DNA from: Echinicola pacifica DSM 19836 | Lineage (GTDB): Bacteria > Bacteroidota > Bacteroidia > Cytophagales > Cyclobacteriaceae | DNA length: 64,000 nt | Direction of reading: 5' to 3' | NCBI RefSeq assembly: GCF_000373245.1 | Contig: NZ_KB890754.1 | Location: 303,635-367,634 of the forward strand | Shown: piece by piece, positions 1-8,886 of the stretch | Layout: each line of letters starts with the position of its first letter | Numbering within the stretch: position 1 is the first letter of the stretch | The notes under the pieces: model-generated | Databases searched by the model: none | Told to the model about the DNA's origin: nothing | The model's input: the letters and a program-made list of their open reading frames with translations, nothing else | Made by a program: the position numbers and the translations under genes

Positions 1-852
1 GATGGAACCTTCTATTTTCTCTATAGAAGTGATAAGCTGAGGGATTTCCTGCGCCTGATCACTGATTTCAAAGTACTGTCCATTGGTTTCATTTGCCACC
101 CTCTTGAGCGTGCTGGTGCTCAGCTTACTGATCGCCGGGCTGCTGGAGGCATTATCCATGATGACTCCATTGCCTTTGGGAATTGTGCTTCCGCCTTCGG
201 TACCTATCCCCAGGCTGAATACTTTGATTCCCTCTTCGCTCAGCTGGTCCAAGGTGCTATTAAGGTTTTCACCAAAGTTTTCACCATCACTGATGAGGAT
301 GATCGATTTTGATTTGGGGTCTTGATTTTCATCCGTTCTGAATTTTTTAAGAGCTAGCTCCAGGGGAGCTGCAATATCAGTACCATAATTGGGTACAAGG
401 CCGGTATTCAACCCATCGAGATGCAGCTGAAGGACATTTTGGTCAAAAGTAAGGGGACATTGGATGAAGGCCTCAGAACTAAAGATGATTAAGCCTATAC
501 GATCGGAATCGAAATTCTTAATGAGGTTTTTCAACTCAAATTTAATTCGCTGAAGCCTGGAAGGACTGATGTCCGCTGCATTCATCGACTGAGATAAGTC
601 AATCGCTATAAATATGTCCTTGCCTTCTTGCTTTATTTCTTTGAATCCTGTGCCCACCGATGGCCCTGCCATAGCGATCATAAACAAAATGAAGTAGGCG
701 ATCCGGAGGCCCATCTTCATGAGTAGCCGGTGCTTCTTGATTTTCAGTTGTTTATTGATCCGCCAGAAGCGGTACAGATAGATAAAGTACAGCCCACCAA
801 AAACGATGGCTAGGATTACGAGTAATTTTACGTCAGGATATGCCCAAATCAT
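1..852 (-). CDS. VWA domain membrane protein, BatB-like (partial, C-terminus outside window)
   Basis: The reading frame starts at an ATG (852) and is still open at position 1, so at least 284 residues are present and the end is missing. Membrane segments lie at about residues 9-27 and 48-64. The rest is a von Willebrand factor A domain with its MIDAS metal site: DLSQS at 85-89, a threonine in NYGTD and an aspartate in SDGEN. Two N-terminal helices before a VWA domain, with text like MNAADISPSRL after the first MIDAS motif, match the Bat (Bacteroides aerotolerance) BatA/BatB family, BatB more closely. Bat proteins are usually encoded with a MoxR ATPase, which would lie beyond the left edge. 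It is divergent from the TonB receptor at 1065. The exact Bat subtype is inferred. Confidence 0.8.
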   Translation of the reverse strand, partial: MIWAYPDVKLLVILAIVFGGLYFIYLYRFWRINKQLKIKKHRLLMKMGLRIAYFILFMIAMAGPSVGTGFKEIKQEGKDIFIAIDLSQSMNAADISPSRLQRIKFELKNLIKNFDSDRIGLIIFSSEAFIQCPLTFDQNVLQLHLDGLNTGLVPNYGTDIAAPLELALKKFRTDENQDPKSKSIILISDGENFGENLNSTLDQLSEEGIKVFSLGIGTEGGSTIPKGNGVIMDNASSSPAISKLSTSTLKRVANETNGQYFEISDQAQEIPQLITSIEKIEGSI

Positions 853-1064
853 GCCTTGAAATTAGGAATTTTAAATCAAAACGAAACAGACCGAGCTAAA
901 TTATTCATTGTAGAGAAAAATAGCAATAGGGTAATACCTTCTGGTTTTTTCTGATTTGATTTTTCAATATCTTAATCTAACTAATGGGAAGTATTGCAAA
1001 CAAAATACCCATATTGCGGTTCCAAAAAGAATAAAAAGTAAGACAAACAGTGATTTAGGCCTTT

Positions 1065-3455
1065 ATGAAGCAGGTTGTTTTGGTTTTGATAGGTATTCTT
1101 TGCTGGTTAGGGAATTCTCCCCTCGCCAGCGGCCAATCAAAGATCATTTCTGGACAAGTGGTGGACGTACTGACTGGTGCTGAGCTGCTTGGCGCTACCC
1201 TCTACTGGAAAGATCAGCCTTCCACCGCTGTGGTGAGCGATGATCAGGGGAGGTTCTCATTGCCATCTATTTCCGCCGTGGACAGCCTTGAGCTGAGCTA
1301 TATCGGGTACCAAAAACAAATTATTTATGTGCCCGCCCATAGCTCAAGAGAGCTGCTTATCCGCATGATTCCTTCTGCTCAAGGCCTCGCGGAGTTTGTG
1401 GTGGAAGGAAAATCGCAGTTTGTTCATAGTCAATCCACAGATTTGGGGCGCAATATCATTGATGTGGAAAGACTTAAAAGTCTCCCTAGTTTATTTGGTG
1501 AGGTGGATGTGCTGCGAAGCCTGCAGCTGCTGCCAGGCATCCAGACTGCTGGAGAGGGCACCACCGGCCTTTTTGTACGAGGGGGAGCCGCAGATCAGAA
1601 TCTAATTCAGCTGGATGGTGCTCCAGTCTATAATCCCTCTCATTTCTTTGGGTTTTTCTCGGTATTTAATCCGGATGCTCTGGAGCAGGTGGACCTCTAT
1701 AAAGGGAATATTCCTGCGACCTTCGGTGGGCGAGCCTCCTCCGTGGTGGACATTACGATGAAGGAAGGCCGGCCCGATAGGCTCCACGCCGCAGGTGGAA
1801 TAGGCAATATTAGTTCAAAAATCACCTTAGATGGCCCCTTATTCTCTGAAAAATCCTCCTTCCTGCTTACGGGACGAAGGACCTATGCCGATCTATTCCT
1901 AAAGCTGTCCAATGATGCCTCCATCAATAGCAATAAACTCTACTTCTATGATTTGGGTGCAAAATTCACCTTTAGGCCTTCTGATAGGGATAAATTATCC
2001 TTTTCCACTTATTTCGGAAGCGATTACCTGCAAGCAGGCAACCTTTTTGGCTTTGGCTGGAAAAACTGGGTGGGCTCAGCGGACTGGAAGCGTACGCTGC
2101 GGCCTGATTTATACTTAGACCTTAATGCTTACAGTTCGCGGTACCGCTACCAAGTGGAGGTCATGGACAATGACAATGGCTTCTTGTGGAACAACCTACT
2201 ATCGGAAAGTGGGGTGAAAACTACATTGTCTTATATCCTTAATAGTGCTAATTCCTTCGAAGTGGGGATGAAAAGTCAGCTATTTCATTTCAGGCCCGTG
2301 GAGATGAGCACCCAGCCGGGGAGTTCGCTCGTACCTGTGGAAACCAATCCTGGGAATGCCTTATTGCAAAGTTTCTTTGTGTTGGGGGAATCAGAACTTG
2401 GCACTAAGCTAAAATTGGAGACGGGGTTGCGTTGGAGCCTTTTTGCCCGTGTGGGCCAAGGGGTGGAGTATCAATATGAGGATTCAGTTTACCCTTCTTC
2501 CCAGACGATCACCGATACCTTATATTTCTCGCGCTTGCAACTGATGAAATTTTACCAAGGCCTGGAGCCAAGGATTGCCATGCGCTATTCGATCAGCCCC
2601 TCCTTATCCCTAAAGGCTTCCTATAATCGTAACTATCAATATACCCAGGTCGCCACTAATAGCTCCGCAGGTCTGCCTATTGATCGCTGGGTGTTATCGG
2701 GGGAATATATACGTCCCTTACAAGCGGATCAGTTTTCCGCAGGCTTGTTTAAGGATATCAAGGGAGGCGTATGGGAGATGTCGGTGGAGACGTATTATAA
2801 GAAATACCAGCACCTGATAGACGTTCGGCAGGGGGGAGAGGTGTTATTTTCGGATCAGATAGAAGCAGAGGTGTTTGAAGGTAAGGGCTGGTCTTACGGT
2901 GCAGAATTGCTATTGCGCAAAAATACAGGCAGAACGACCGGCTGGCTGGGATATACTTATTCGAGGACTTTCCGTCAGGTGGCGGGGATTAGCCTTGGCC
3001 AGCCTTATGCCCCTCGCTATGATAGGCCTCACGATGTATCCTTGGTGCTTCAGCATGATTTTTCTAAGCGGCTCAGTGGCAATGCCACCTTTGTATATGC
3101 CACGGGGCAAGCGGTAAGTTATCCCGTGGGCTCCTATGTGGTTGATTTTCAGCAATTGCCTCTTTATCCTGAGGAAAGAAACGAGGATCGGTTTCCCGAT
3201 TATCATCGCATGGATGTGTCGGTGACACTGAAGGATAAGGAGAAAGGGAAGCGCTGGAAGGGGAGCTGGAGCCTTAGTGTCTATAATATCTATGGCCGTA
3301 AGAACCCCTATTCTTATCAGTTTACTGATATTATAAATAATGATATCAATTTTACCTCCTCCTCTGGTGATCCGATTTATTCCAAGCGGCCTGGGGTGGT
3401 GATGACCTACTTGTTTACTTTTTTGCCTTCCATCTCTTATAATTTTGAATTTTGA
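1065..3455 (+). CDS. TonB-dependent receptor with CarboxypepD_reg-like N-terminal domain
   Basis: The 796-residue product is an outer-membrane active transporter. A signal peptide (about residues 1-23, ending near ASGQ) is followed by a carboxypeptidase-regulatory-like beta-sandwich (about 25-110), a plug domain (about 130-230, with GLFVRGGAADQNLIQLDGAP and QVDLYKGNIPATFGGRASSV) and a beta-barrel to the C-terminus, which ends in the aromatic F of a BAM signal (SYNFEF). It is shorter than SusC proteins (about 1000 residues) and belongs to the class usually paired with a DUF4249 lipoprotein, which is exactly what follows, the genes being 5 bases apart if that partner starts at 3461. The substrate is unknown. 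An overlapping frame starting at 956 is a shadow. Confidence 0.9.
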   Translation: MKQVVLVLIGILCWLGNSPLASGQSKIISGQVVDVLTGAELLGATLYWKDQPSTAVVSDDQGRFSLPSISAVDSLELSYIGYQKQIIYVPAHSSRELLIRMIPSAQGLAEFVVEGKSQFVHSQSTDLGRNIIDVERLKSLPSLFGEVDVLRSLQLLPGIQTAGEGTTGLFVRGGAADQNLIQLDGAPVYNPSHFFGFFSVFNPDALEQVDLYKGNIPATFGGRASSVVDITMKEGRPDRLHAAGGIGNISSKITLDGPLFSEKSSFLLTGRRTYADLFLKLSNDASINSNKLYFYDLGAKFTFRPSDRDKLSFSTYFGSDYLQAGNLFGFGWKNWVGSADWKRTLRPDLYLDLNAYSSRYRYQVEVMDNDNGFLWNNLLSESGVKTTLSYILNSANSFEVGMKSQLFHFRPVEMSTQPGSSLVPVETNPGNALLQSFFVLGESELGTKLKLETGLRWSLFARVGQGVEYQYEDSVYPSSQTITDTLYFSRLQLMKFYQGLEPRIAMRYSISPSLSLKASYNRNYQYTQVATNSSAGLPIDRWVLSGEYIRPLQADQFSAGLFKDIKGGVWEMSVETYYKKYQHLIDVRQGGEVLFSDQIEAEVFEGKGWSYGAELLLRKNTGRTTGWLGYTYSRTFRQVAGISLGQPYAPRYDRPHDVSLVLQHDFSKRLSGNATFVYATGQAVSYPVGSYVVDFQQLPLYPEERNEDRFPDYHRMDVSVTLKDKEKGKRWKGSWSLSVYNIYGRKNPYSYQFTDIINNDINFTSSSGDPIYSKRPGVVMTYLFTFLPSISYNFEF

Positions 3456-3460
3456 CGGCC

Positions 3461-4282
3461 ATGAAGACCATTATAATGATAGTGATGATCCTGGGGCTAG
3501 TGTCCTGCCAGGAGGAGGTATATCTGGAGGTGGGAGAGGGTCCCGAGCTGCCCGTGATCGAGGGGATATGGACCAATAATAGTATCTATAATCAAGTCAG
3601 AGTTACCAGGACCAAAAACTATTATGATTCGGCGAGTTATAGGCCTATTGCTGATGCCAATGTTTATTTGATTTATGAAGAAAATGCACGGAAGATTAGA
3701 TTTGAATATTCTGAGCAGACCAAAACGTATCTTCCGGTATTTAATGAGGAAGGGCGTCCGGGGAGGCGGTATTCCCTGCATGTGGAGATAGGGCAAAACC
3801 ACTATCGATCCTCAGGAATCCTGCTCGAATCCCCTCAGATAGACAGCTTGTCCTATGTGTATAAGGAGGAAAGGGCCTTTCGCCCGAAGGGCTATTACCT
3901 CAAAGTTCACGGCAAAATCCCATTTGCGGAGGACAATTTCTATAGAATAAGGGTAAATCGCAATGATACCTTACTGACTGGGCGAAGTGATTATTTGCTG
4001 TTTGATGACACTTTTGGCACAGCGGCCTTTGAGAATGGCTTTGAGCTGGAGTCCATCCCTTTCCGAAAGGGGGACGAAGCACGGCTGTCTGTGTATCGGC
4101 TAAATGAAAGTGCTTATGATTACCTGCAAGGTATGTTGGGTTTATTATATAATGATGGCGGATTATTTACCCCGCCGCCCCAAAATCCCATCAGCAATAT
4201 AGAATTGCTTGATGGGGACAGGCCTGCATTAGGGTATTTTATGGTGGGCTCGGTGAAGCATATTTCTCGGGTGATCGAGTAA
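3461..4282 (+). CDS. DUF4249 family outer-membrane lipoprotein
   Basis: The product is about 273 residues. I prefer the ATG at 3461; the frame also opens at a TTG at 3452 that would overlap the receptor stop, but only the ATG gives a clean lipoprotein signal peptide ending in LGLVSC (cysteine near residue 14). The mature start, with PVIEG and then a motif like VRVTRTKNYYD, followed by a repeated beta-strand pattern, matches DUF4249, a family almost confined to Bacteroidota and found directly downstream of TonB receptors. It probably sits on the outer membrane as the partner of the receptor at 1065. Its ligand is not known. Confidence 0.85.
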   Translation: MKTIIMIVMILGLVSCQEEVYLEVGEGPELPVIEGIWTNNSIYNQVRVTRTKNYYDSASYRPIADANVYLIYEENARKIRFEYSEQTKTYLPVFNEEGRPGRRYSLHVEIGQNHYRSSGILLESPQIDSLSYVYKEERAFRPKGYYLKVHGKIPFAEDNFYRIRVNRNDTLLTGRSDYLLFDDTFGTAAFENGFELESIPFRKGDEARLSVYRLNESAYDYLQGMLGLLYNDGGLFTPPPQNPISNIELLDGDRPALGYFMVGSVKHISRVIE

Positions 4283-4623
4283 AATATTCCGGGATTAGGT
4301 CTTGATTCGAGCAGGATGAAATTTTACTATTGCTAAGCTTCTTACGGTAAGGGACTGGAGCTGGGGAAAGGGCCTCGAAGCCATTATTTTAAATAGTGAA
4401 AATCTAAATTCGTAAAGGGCATATCGAATAAAATCGGATAAGAGGAGGCAGGTATATTGTAATATATAGGCGTATCATTGCTATTTTTTTGTATTTTTAA
4501 CGACTTACTTCCATTTGAATTTGGAGAATGCCAATAGGAATACGCGGATATAATCGCTCATTTTTCTGCATATCAGTCATTTGGAAGTTAGGAAGAACAG
4601 CGAAAAACTTAAATTTATAGTTC
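4283..4623. other. Intergenic region without a visible gene
   Basis: This is 341 bases of AT-rich sequence between the DUF4249 gene and the acyltransferase. I see no hairpin with a T-run and no perfect TAnnTTTG element. The reading frame of the next gene has an in-frame stop at 4618-4620, which limits where that gene can start. Confidence 0.6.
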
Positions 4624-5451
4624 TTGGACGAGCCTCAAAATAAATTTATAGACATACAAAAAGTTATTAAGGACAAGAATCCTGGGCTCAATCGTTGGAT
4701 GCCGAGTTATGTGCTTAATTATATCCGTAAGATTGCGCATGAGGATCAGCTGAATGACATTATGGTTCGGAAAGGCCACCTATTTGGGTTGGATTTTGTG
4801 GATGCGATGATTGAGGAGTTTGGCCTTATTGTGGACCTTAAGGGGGCTGAGAATATCCCTATTCACGAGCCGGTGATATTTGCTTCCAACCATCCCCTGG
4901 GAGGGCTGGACGGCATAGTATTCATGCATGAGCTGGGAAAGCACCGCACAGATATGAGGTTTTTGGTGAATGATATTTTGATGAATATCAAAAACTTCGA
5001 ACCATTGTTCATCCCTGTCAATAAGCATGGCAGCCATGGCCGTGCTGCTGCTAAACTGATAGAGGAGACCTACGCGGGCGAGATGGCTGTATTGGTATTT
5101 CCAGCGGGCTTGGTTTCCCGGAAGCAAAAAGGCGGAGTGAAGGATTTAGAATGGAAAAAGAGCTTTATTAGCAAGGCCAAAAAATACCAAAAACGAGTGG
5201 TGCCTGTTTATATTGAGGGGAATAACTCTCCTTTTTTTTATAATCTAGCGAGGATCAGGAAAGTTTTGGGGATAAAGGCAAATATTGAAATGATGTATTT
5301 GGCGGACGAAATGTTTGGCCAAAAGAATAAAAAAGTGACTATACATATAGGAAAACCAATATCTTACCAGTATTTTGATGAGGGAAAAAGTGAGAAGGAC
5401 TGGGCAGAGGAGGTGAAAAATATGGTTTATTCCTTAGCCACAGAAAGTTAA
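4624..5451 (+). CDS. PlsC-like 1-acylglycerol-3-phosphate-type acyltransferase, probable glycine/ornithine-lipid O-acyltransferase (GlsA-like)
   Basis: The 275-residue product has the acyltransferase signature: the catalytic block SNHPLGGLDG (an H-x4-D variant, near residues 96-105) and a later FPAGLVSRKQKGG block. There is no signal peptide and no clear transmembrane helix. The start is a TTG one codon after an in-frame stop; the next ATG would remove about 25 residues that look conserved (FIDIQKVIK..NPGLNRWMP). The stop is 7 bases from the next gene, a GNAT/OlsB-like N-acyltransferase. Paired GlsB (N-acyltransferase) and GlsA (O-acyltransferase) enzymes make glycine lipids in Bacteroides, and OlsB/OlsA make ornithine lipids. 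The role as the second acylation step is inferred from that pairing; a phospholipid acyltransferase is the alternative. Confidence 0.8.
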   Translation: MDEPQNKFIDIQKVIKDKNPGLNRWMPSYVLNYIRKIAHEDQLNDIMVRKGHLFGLDFVDAMIEEFGLIVDLKGAENIPIHEPVIFASNHPLGGLDGIVFMHELGKHRTDMRFLVNDILMNIKNFEPLFIPVNKHGSHGRAAAKLIEETYAGEMAVLVFPAGLVSRKQKGGVKDLEWKKSFISKAKKYQKRVVPVYIEGNNSPFFYNLARIRKVLGIKANIEMMYLADEMFGQKNKKVTIHIGKPISYQYFDEGKSEKDWAEEVKNMVYSLATES

Positions 5452-5458
5452 AGTTTTT

Positions 5459-6415
5459 ATGCAAGAGATAATAGCCCCAGTAGATAAGGACCTGTTGAAG
5501 CAAGAGCTTACTCAGGAGCGTTTCCTTAGACATACCAATAATGGAGACAATCATGTCTATCTGGTGAATCATCATAACGCCCCCAATGTCATGCAAGAAA
5601 TTGGGAGGCTGAGAGAACTTACCTTCCGAGGTGCTGGAGGAGGTACGGGCTTACCACTGGATATCGATGAAAATGATACCTGCGAAAAATGCTACGATCA
5701 ATTGGTCGCTTGGAACCCCGTGGAGGAAGAGATCATCGCAGGATACCGCCTGATCAAGTGCAGCACGGCAGGATTCAATAGCCACGGTGAGTTAAATCTC
5801 TCCACAGCCCATCTATTTAAGTTCACAGATAAGTTTAAGCAAGAGTACCTGCCTCATACCATTGAGCTGGGAAGATCGTTTGTGCAGCCAAAATACCAAC
5901 CAAGAACAGATAATCGCAAGGGGATTTTTTCCCTAGATAATCTTTGGGATGGATTAGGTGCGGTGGTGGTGCTAAACCCCGATGTCAAATACCTCTTTGG
6001 AAAAGTCACCATGTATCCCCACTTCAATGCGGAAGCCAGGGATTTACTCCTTTATTTCATGAATTATTACTTCCCGGATGAGGAGCATTTGGTAGAACCT
6101 ATTCAACGACTGGGCTATAAAACTGATATTTCGAAGTTTGAAGGGCTCTTCGATGGCCTGGATTATAAGGAAGGGTATAAGGAATTGAATTCCCGGGTGA
6201 GAGCTCTTGGAGAAAATATCCCTCCGCTCATCAATACCTATATGAACCTTTCTCCAAGCATGAAGACCTTCGGTACGGCTATGAATAATGAGTTTGGCGC
6301 GGTGGAGGAGACAGGGATTATGATTACGCTAACAGATATCTACGAAAGTAAAAAGCACAGGCATATCGAAACTTTTGAGCGTGATAAGCATTTCGAAGGA
6401 AAGGTGGAGGAATAA
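5459..6415 (+). CDS. GNAT-fold N-acyltransferase of the OlsB/hemolysin type (GlsB-like)
   Basis: The 318-residue product carries the Acetyltransf_5 pattern: a GRLRELTFRGAGGGTG block near residue 44, a CYDQLVAWNP block near 75-85, EIIAGYRLI near 90, and ELGRSFVQPKYQ near 140. In characterised relatives (OlsB, GlsB) this fold transfers a 3-hydroxy-fatty-acyl group from acyl carrier protein to the amino group of ornithine or glycine, giving a lyso-aminolipid. The gene starts 7 bases after the PlsC-like gene, so the two are very likely co-transcribed and perform successive acylations. Glycine is the likelier amino acid by analogy with Bacteroides, but the sequence alone cannot decide. It converges on the minus-strand gene ending at 6445. 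Confidence 0.82.
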   Translation: MQEIIAPVDKDLLKQELTQERFLRHTNNGDNHVYLVNHHNAPNVMQEIGRLRELTFRGAGGGTGLPLDIDENDTCEKCYDQLVAWNPVEEEIIAGYRLIKCSTAGFNSHGELNLSTAHLFKFTDKFKQEYLPHTIELGRSFVQPKYQPRTDNRKGIFSLDNLWDGLGAVVVLNPDVKYLFGKVTMYPHFNAEARDLLLYFMNYYFPDEEHLVEPIQRLGYKTDISKFEGLFDGLDYKEGYKELNSRVRALGENIPPLINTYMNLSPSMKTFGTAMNNEFGAVEETGIMITLTDIYESKKHRHIETFERDKHFEGKVEE

Positions 6416-6444
6416 ATGACTCACTGAGTCTGAATCGAGCCCAT

Positions 6445-7872
6445 TTAACTGCTGCTGGTATCCGCAAGTTTGCGTAGCATGCCCCCAAAGATGGGCCCAT
6501 GAAAGGGATAGACAGAATACCAATACAGCCTTCCCCAGATGCCTTTGGGCCGAAAAGTGGCCGTCTGGATCAAGCAGGAATCCTCTATCTTAAATTCCAG
6601 CCAAGCATCTCCAGGGACCTTCATTTCAGCATATAGCAGTAATCTCTTATCCTCTCTTTTGGCATATAATACCCGCCAAAAATCTACTGAATCCCCCGAA
6701 TGGATTGTCCCGGGGTGGGTACGTCCACGACGCAGCCCCACGCCGCCGACCATCTTGTCCATAAACCCACGGATCTTCCACAGCCGGTTGCCATAGTACC
6801 ATCCTGTACTTCCTCCAATTGCCCAGATGCGATTGAGTACTTTTTCCTCATCGACGATGGGCGTTTTTCGCTGGTCCACAAAACAGCCATGGGTGGGGAT
6901 TTTGATATATTCAGAAAGATTGTTTTCAAACCGCCCACTAATCAGGGAGTCCTTCCAGCTGGATATCACCTCGTTGGATTCGATCTTGGTGAATGCCGCA
7001 TCCAGGGATTGCTGATAGTTTAAGGGGGCTATCTGCAGGTTTTTCGCCAGTGGATTAGGTTGGCAGATTACCTCTACCGTCATACTATCCACGAGTGCGC
7101 TCGCCAATTTGTAGGAGGTGCTCGTCACGAAAAATAACCAATAGGAGGAGAGCTTTGGGGTCATCACCGGGACCGTCCATATGTGTCGGTTTAGCTCACG
7201 ATTTTGGGCGTAGCCCAAAAGCATTTCCTTATAAGTCAATACATCTGGTCCTCCGATATCAAAATGAGAATCATAGGCGGATTCCTGAAAGAGGGATTTG
7301 CTGAGGAAGCTCATCACATCCCGAATGGCGATAGGCTGACAGCGTGTCTTGAGCCAGCGGGGAGCTATCATCAGCGGCAGTTTCTCCACCAGATCACGGA
7401 TGATCTCAAAGGAGGCACTACCTGAGCCAATAATGATTCCCGCTCTCAGGGCAGTAAAATGATAGTCCCCTTTCCGGAGCTCATCTTCCACCACCTTTCG
7501 GCTGAGCAGATGCTTAGACAATACCTCATTATTGATGATTCCCCCAAGGTATATCACCTGCTGCACCTTGCTGCCTTCAAGACTCTTTCGGAAGTGCTGC
7601 GCAGATTTTTTTTCCATTTCTGAGAAATCATCCGCTCCTGACATGGAGTGAATTAAATAATAGGCAGCATCAATATCCTTAGGGATATTAGCAAGGGTTT
7701 CTTCCTTCAAAAAATCTACTTCTACCACGCTGATATGCTCCGTGAGGGAGCTAGGAGGCTCAAATCGGTTTTGGTCTCTGACACAGCATACCACTTGATG
7801 CCCCATCCTTACCAACTGAGGAAGTAACCTTTTACCTATATACCCTGTAGCACCCGTTAATAAAATTTTCAC
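6445..7872 (-). CDS. SDR-family NAD(P)-binding protein with C-terminal DUF2867 domain
   Basis: With a GTG start at 7872 the product is 475 residues and begins directly with the Rossmann strand (KILLTGATGYIGKRLLPQL, containing TGATGYIG). An ATG at 7929 would add 19 residues of low-complexity, basic sequence that family members lack, so I prefer the GTG. The first about 300 residues are an atypical extended SDR/NmrA-like domain with DAAYYLIHSM and GGIINNEVLSKHLLSR. The last about 150 (GGSTGWYYGNRLWKIRGFMD and a KGIWGRLYWYSVYPFHGPIF block) match DUF2867, a START-like fold. Such fusions are widespread in Bacteroidota and actinobacteria; the substrate is not known. Confidence 0.82.
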   Translation of the reverse strand: MKILLTGATGYIGKRLLPQLVRMGHQVVCCVRDQNRFEPPSSLTEHISVVEVDFLKEETLANIPKDIDAAYYLIHSMSGADDFSEMEKKSAQHFRKSLEGSKVQQVIYLGGIINNEVLSKHLLSRKVVEDELRKGDYHFTALRAGIIIGSGSASFEIIRDLVEKLPLMIAPRWLKTRCQPIAIRDVMSFLSKSLFQESAYDSHFDIGGPDVLTYKEMLLGYAQNRELNRHIWTVPVMTPKLSSYWLFFVTSTSYKLASALVDSMTVEVICQPNPLAKNLQIAPLNYQQSLDAAFTKIESNEVISSWKDSLISGRFENNLSEYIKIPTHGCFVDQRKTPIVDEEKVLNRIWAIGGSTGWYYGNRLWKIRGFMDKMVGGVGLRRGRTHPGTIHSGDSVDFWRVLYAKREDKRLLLYAEMKVPGDAWLEFKIEDSCLIQTATFRPKGIWGRLYWYSVYPFHGPIFGGMLRKLADTSSS

Positions 7873-7973
7873 GACAGTTGATCTTTTACTTCCTAACCGT
7901 CTATCTCCCAAAAAGTTTAGAACTAGCACAGGATATACCTTTGTAATAGGGTATATACTGTGCGTAAGGGGTT

Positions 7974-8555
7974 TTATCCGTGAGAGATGGTGATCCCCAG
8001 AAGTTTGTAAAATTCATTTAGCATGGCAGGGTGACCTGGCCAGGCTGGGGAGGTGACGAGGTTTCCGTCCACCACTGCTTCATCCACAGAGACATTCTCC
8101 CAGGTGCCACCAGCCAGTTCTATATCTGGCCCCACCGCCATATAGGCCGTGAGTGACCTGCCTTTGAGCACGCCCGCGGTGGTGAGTATCTGGATGCCAT
8201 GGCATACCGCCAGGACGGGTTTGTTCTTATCGAAGAAATGACGTGTGATTTCAATGACGCGTTGGTTTAGCCGTATGTACTCGGGAGCTCTTCCGCCCGG
8301 CAGATATAAAGCATCGTAAGCTTCAGGATCTACCTTATTATAGTCCACATTGATTTCAAAATTATGCCCACGCAGCTCCGTATAAGTCTGATCGCCAACG
8401 AAGTCATGAATAGCGGTAGGGATGATGTCCCCCTTATTTCTGCTAGGTGCCATGACATCCACTTCCAATCCAATGGAAAGCATTGCCTGATAAGGAACCA
8501 TCAGTTCATAGTCCTCTACATAGTCACCTGCGATTATTAGAATTTTCTTAGCCAT
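7974..8555 (-). CDS. DJ-1/PfpI family protein
   Basis: The 193-residue product matches the usual length of the family. The nucleophile elbow is AVCHG with Cys118-His119, and an acidic residue in GDYVEDYE near the N-terminus is in the place of the conserved glutamate of the DJ-1 active site. Members act as glyoxalase III/deglycases, proteases, chaperones or isonitrile hydratases; the sequence does not choose between them. No signal peptide, so cytoplasmic. It is 101 bases upstream of the SDR/DUF2867 gene on the same strand and could share its transcript. Confidence 0.85.
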   Translation of the reverse strand: MAKKILIIAGDYVEDYELMVPYQAMLSIGLEVDVMAPSRNKGDIIPTAIHDFVGDQTYTELRGHNFEINVDYNKVDPEAYDALYLPGGRAPEYIRLNQRVIEITRHFFDKNKPVLAVCHGIQILTTAGVLKGRSLTAYMAVGPDIELAGGTWENVSVDEAVVDGNLVTSPAWPGHPAMLNEFYKLLGITISHG

Positions 8556-8886
8556 TAGTATTTATTGTTTAGCATTCTGTGTAGAATTTAAGTAAATATT
8601 ACCAAGAATGGAAATTTTTGACCAATGATGTTTGGTGCTGTCCCGTAGAAAATGATTTGGTTTATATAAAAAATCATTTTTCTTTTAGGTAATTATTTAA
8701 AATATTGATTATTTATTATAGTCTTTTTATTAAATTTGTTTAAACGGCTCATTATAGAATTTTCAGTAACTTTAGGACTTTCATCCCAATGCCAATTGAT
8801 GCCTTACTGAACAGAGTGTTACCTTAGAAGAAGGAAATATAGTTGTTTCGTTATTATCGTTTTTTATACATGAAAATGCAAGTTTT
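8556..8886. other. Divergent AT-rich intergenic region (promoter region)
   Basis: These 331 bases separate the DJ-1 gene (minus) from the first sulfatase (plus). It is very AT-rich and contains one perfect Bacteroidota -7 element (see separate entry). No other open frame or hairpin stands out. Confidence 0.6.
8705..8738 (+). promoter_or_regulatory. Candidate Bacteroidota promoter for the sulfatase gene at 8887
   Basis: TTG at 8705-8707 and TAAATTTG at 8731-8738 match the -33 (TTG/TTTG) and -7 (TAnnTTTG) elements of the Bacteroidota primary sigma factor, with a 23-base spacer at the long end of the accepted range. The leader would be about 140 bases. It is a motif match only. Confidence 0.4.

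Noticed and set aside
83-325. An 80-codon plus-strand frame
   Set aside because: It is antisense to the VWA gene, which has MIDAS motifs in the correct frame.
956-1183. A plus-strand frame overlapping the start of the TonB receptor
   Set aside because: It runs into the receptor gene out of frame and has no signal or family features.
3452-3460. TTG start for the DUF4249 lipoprotein
   Set aside because: The ATG at 3461 gives a cleaner lipoprotein signal peptide and avoids overlap with the receptor stop.
6417-6431. GACTCA-C-TGAGTC between convergent genes
   Set aside because: Too short, with no T-run, to be called a terminator.
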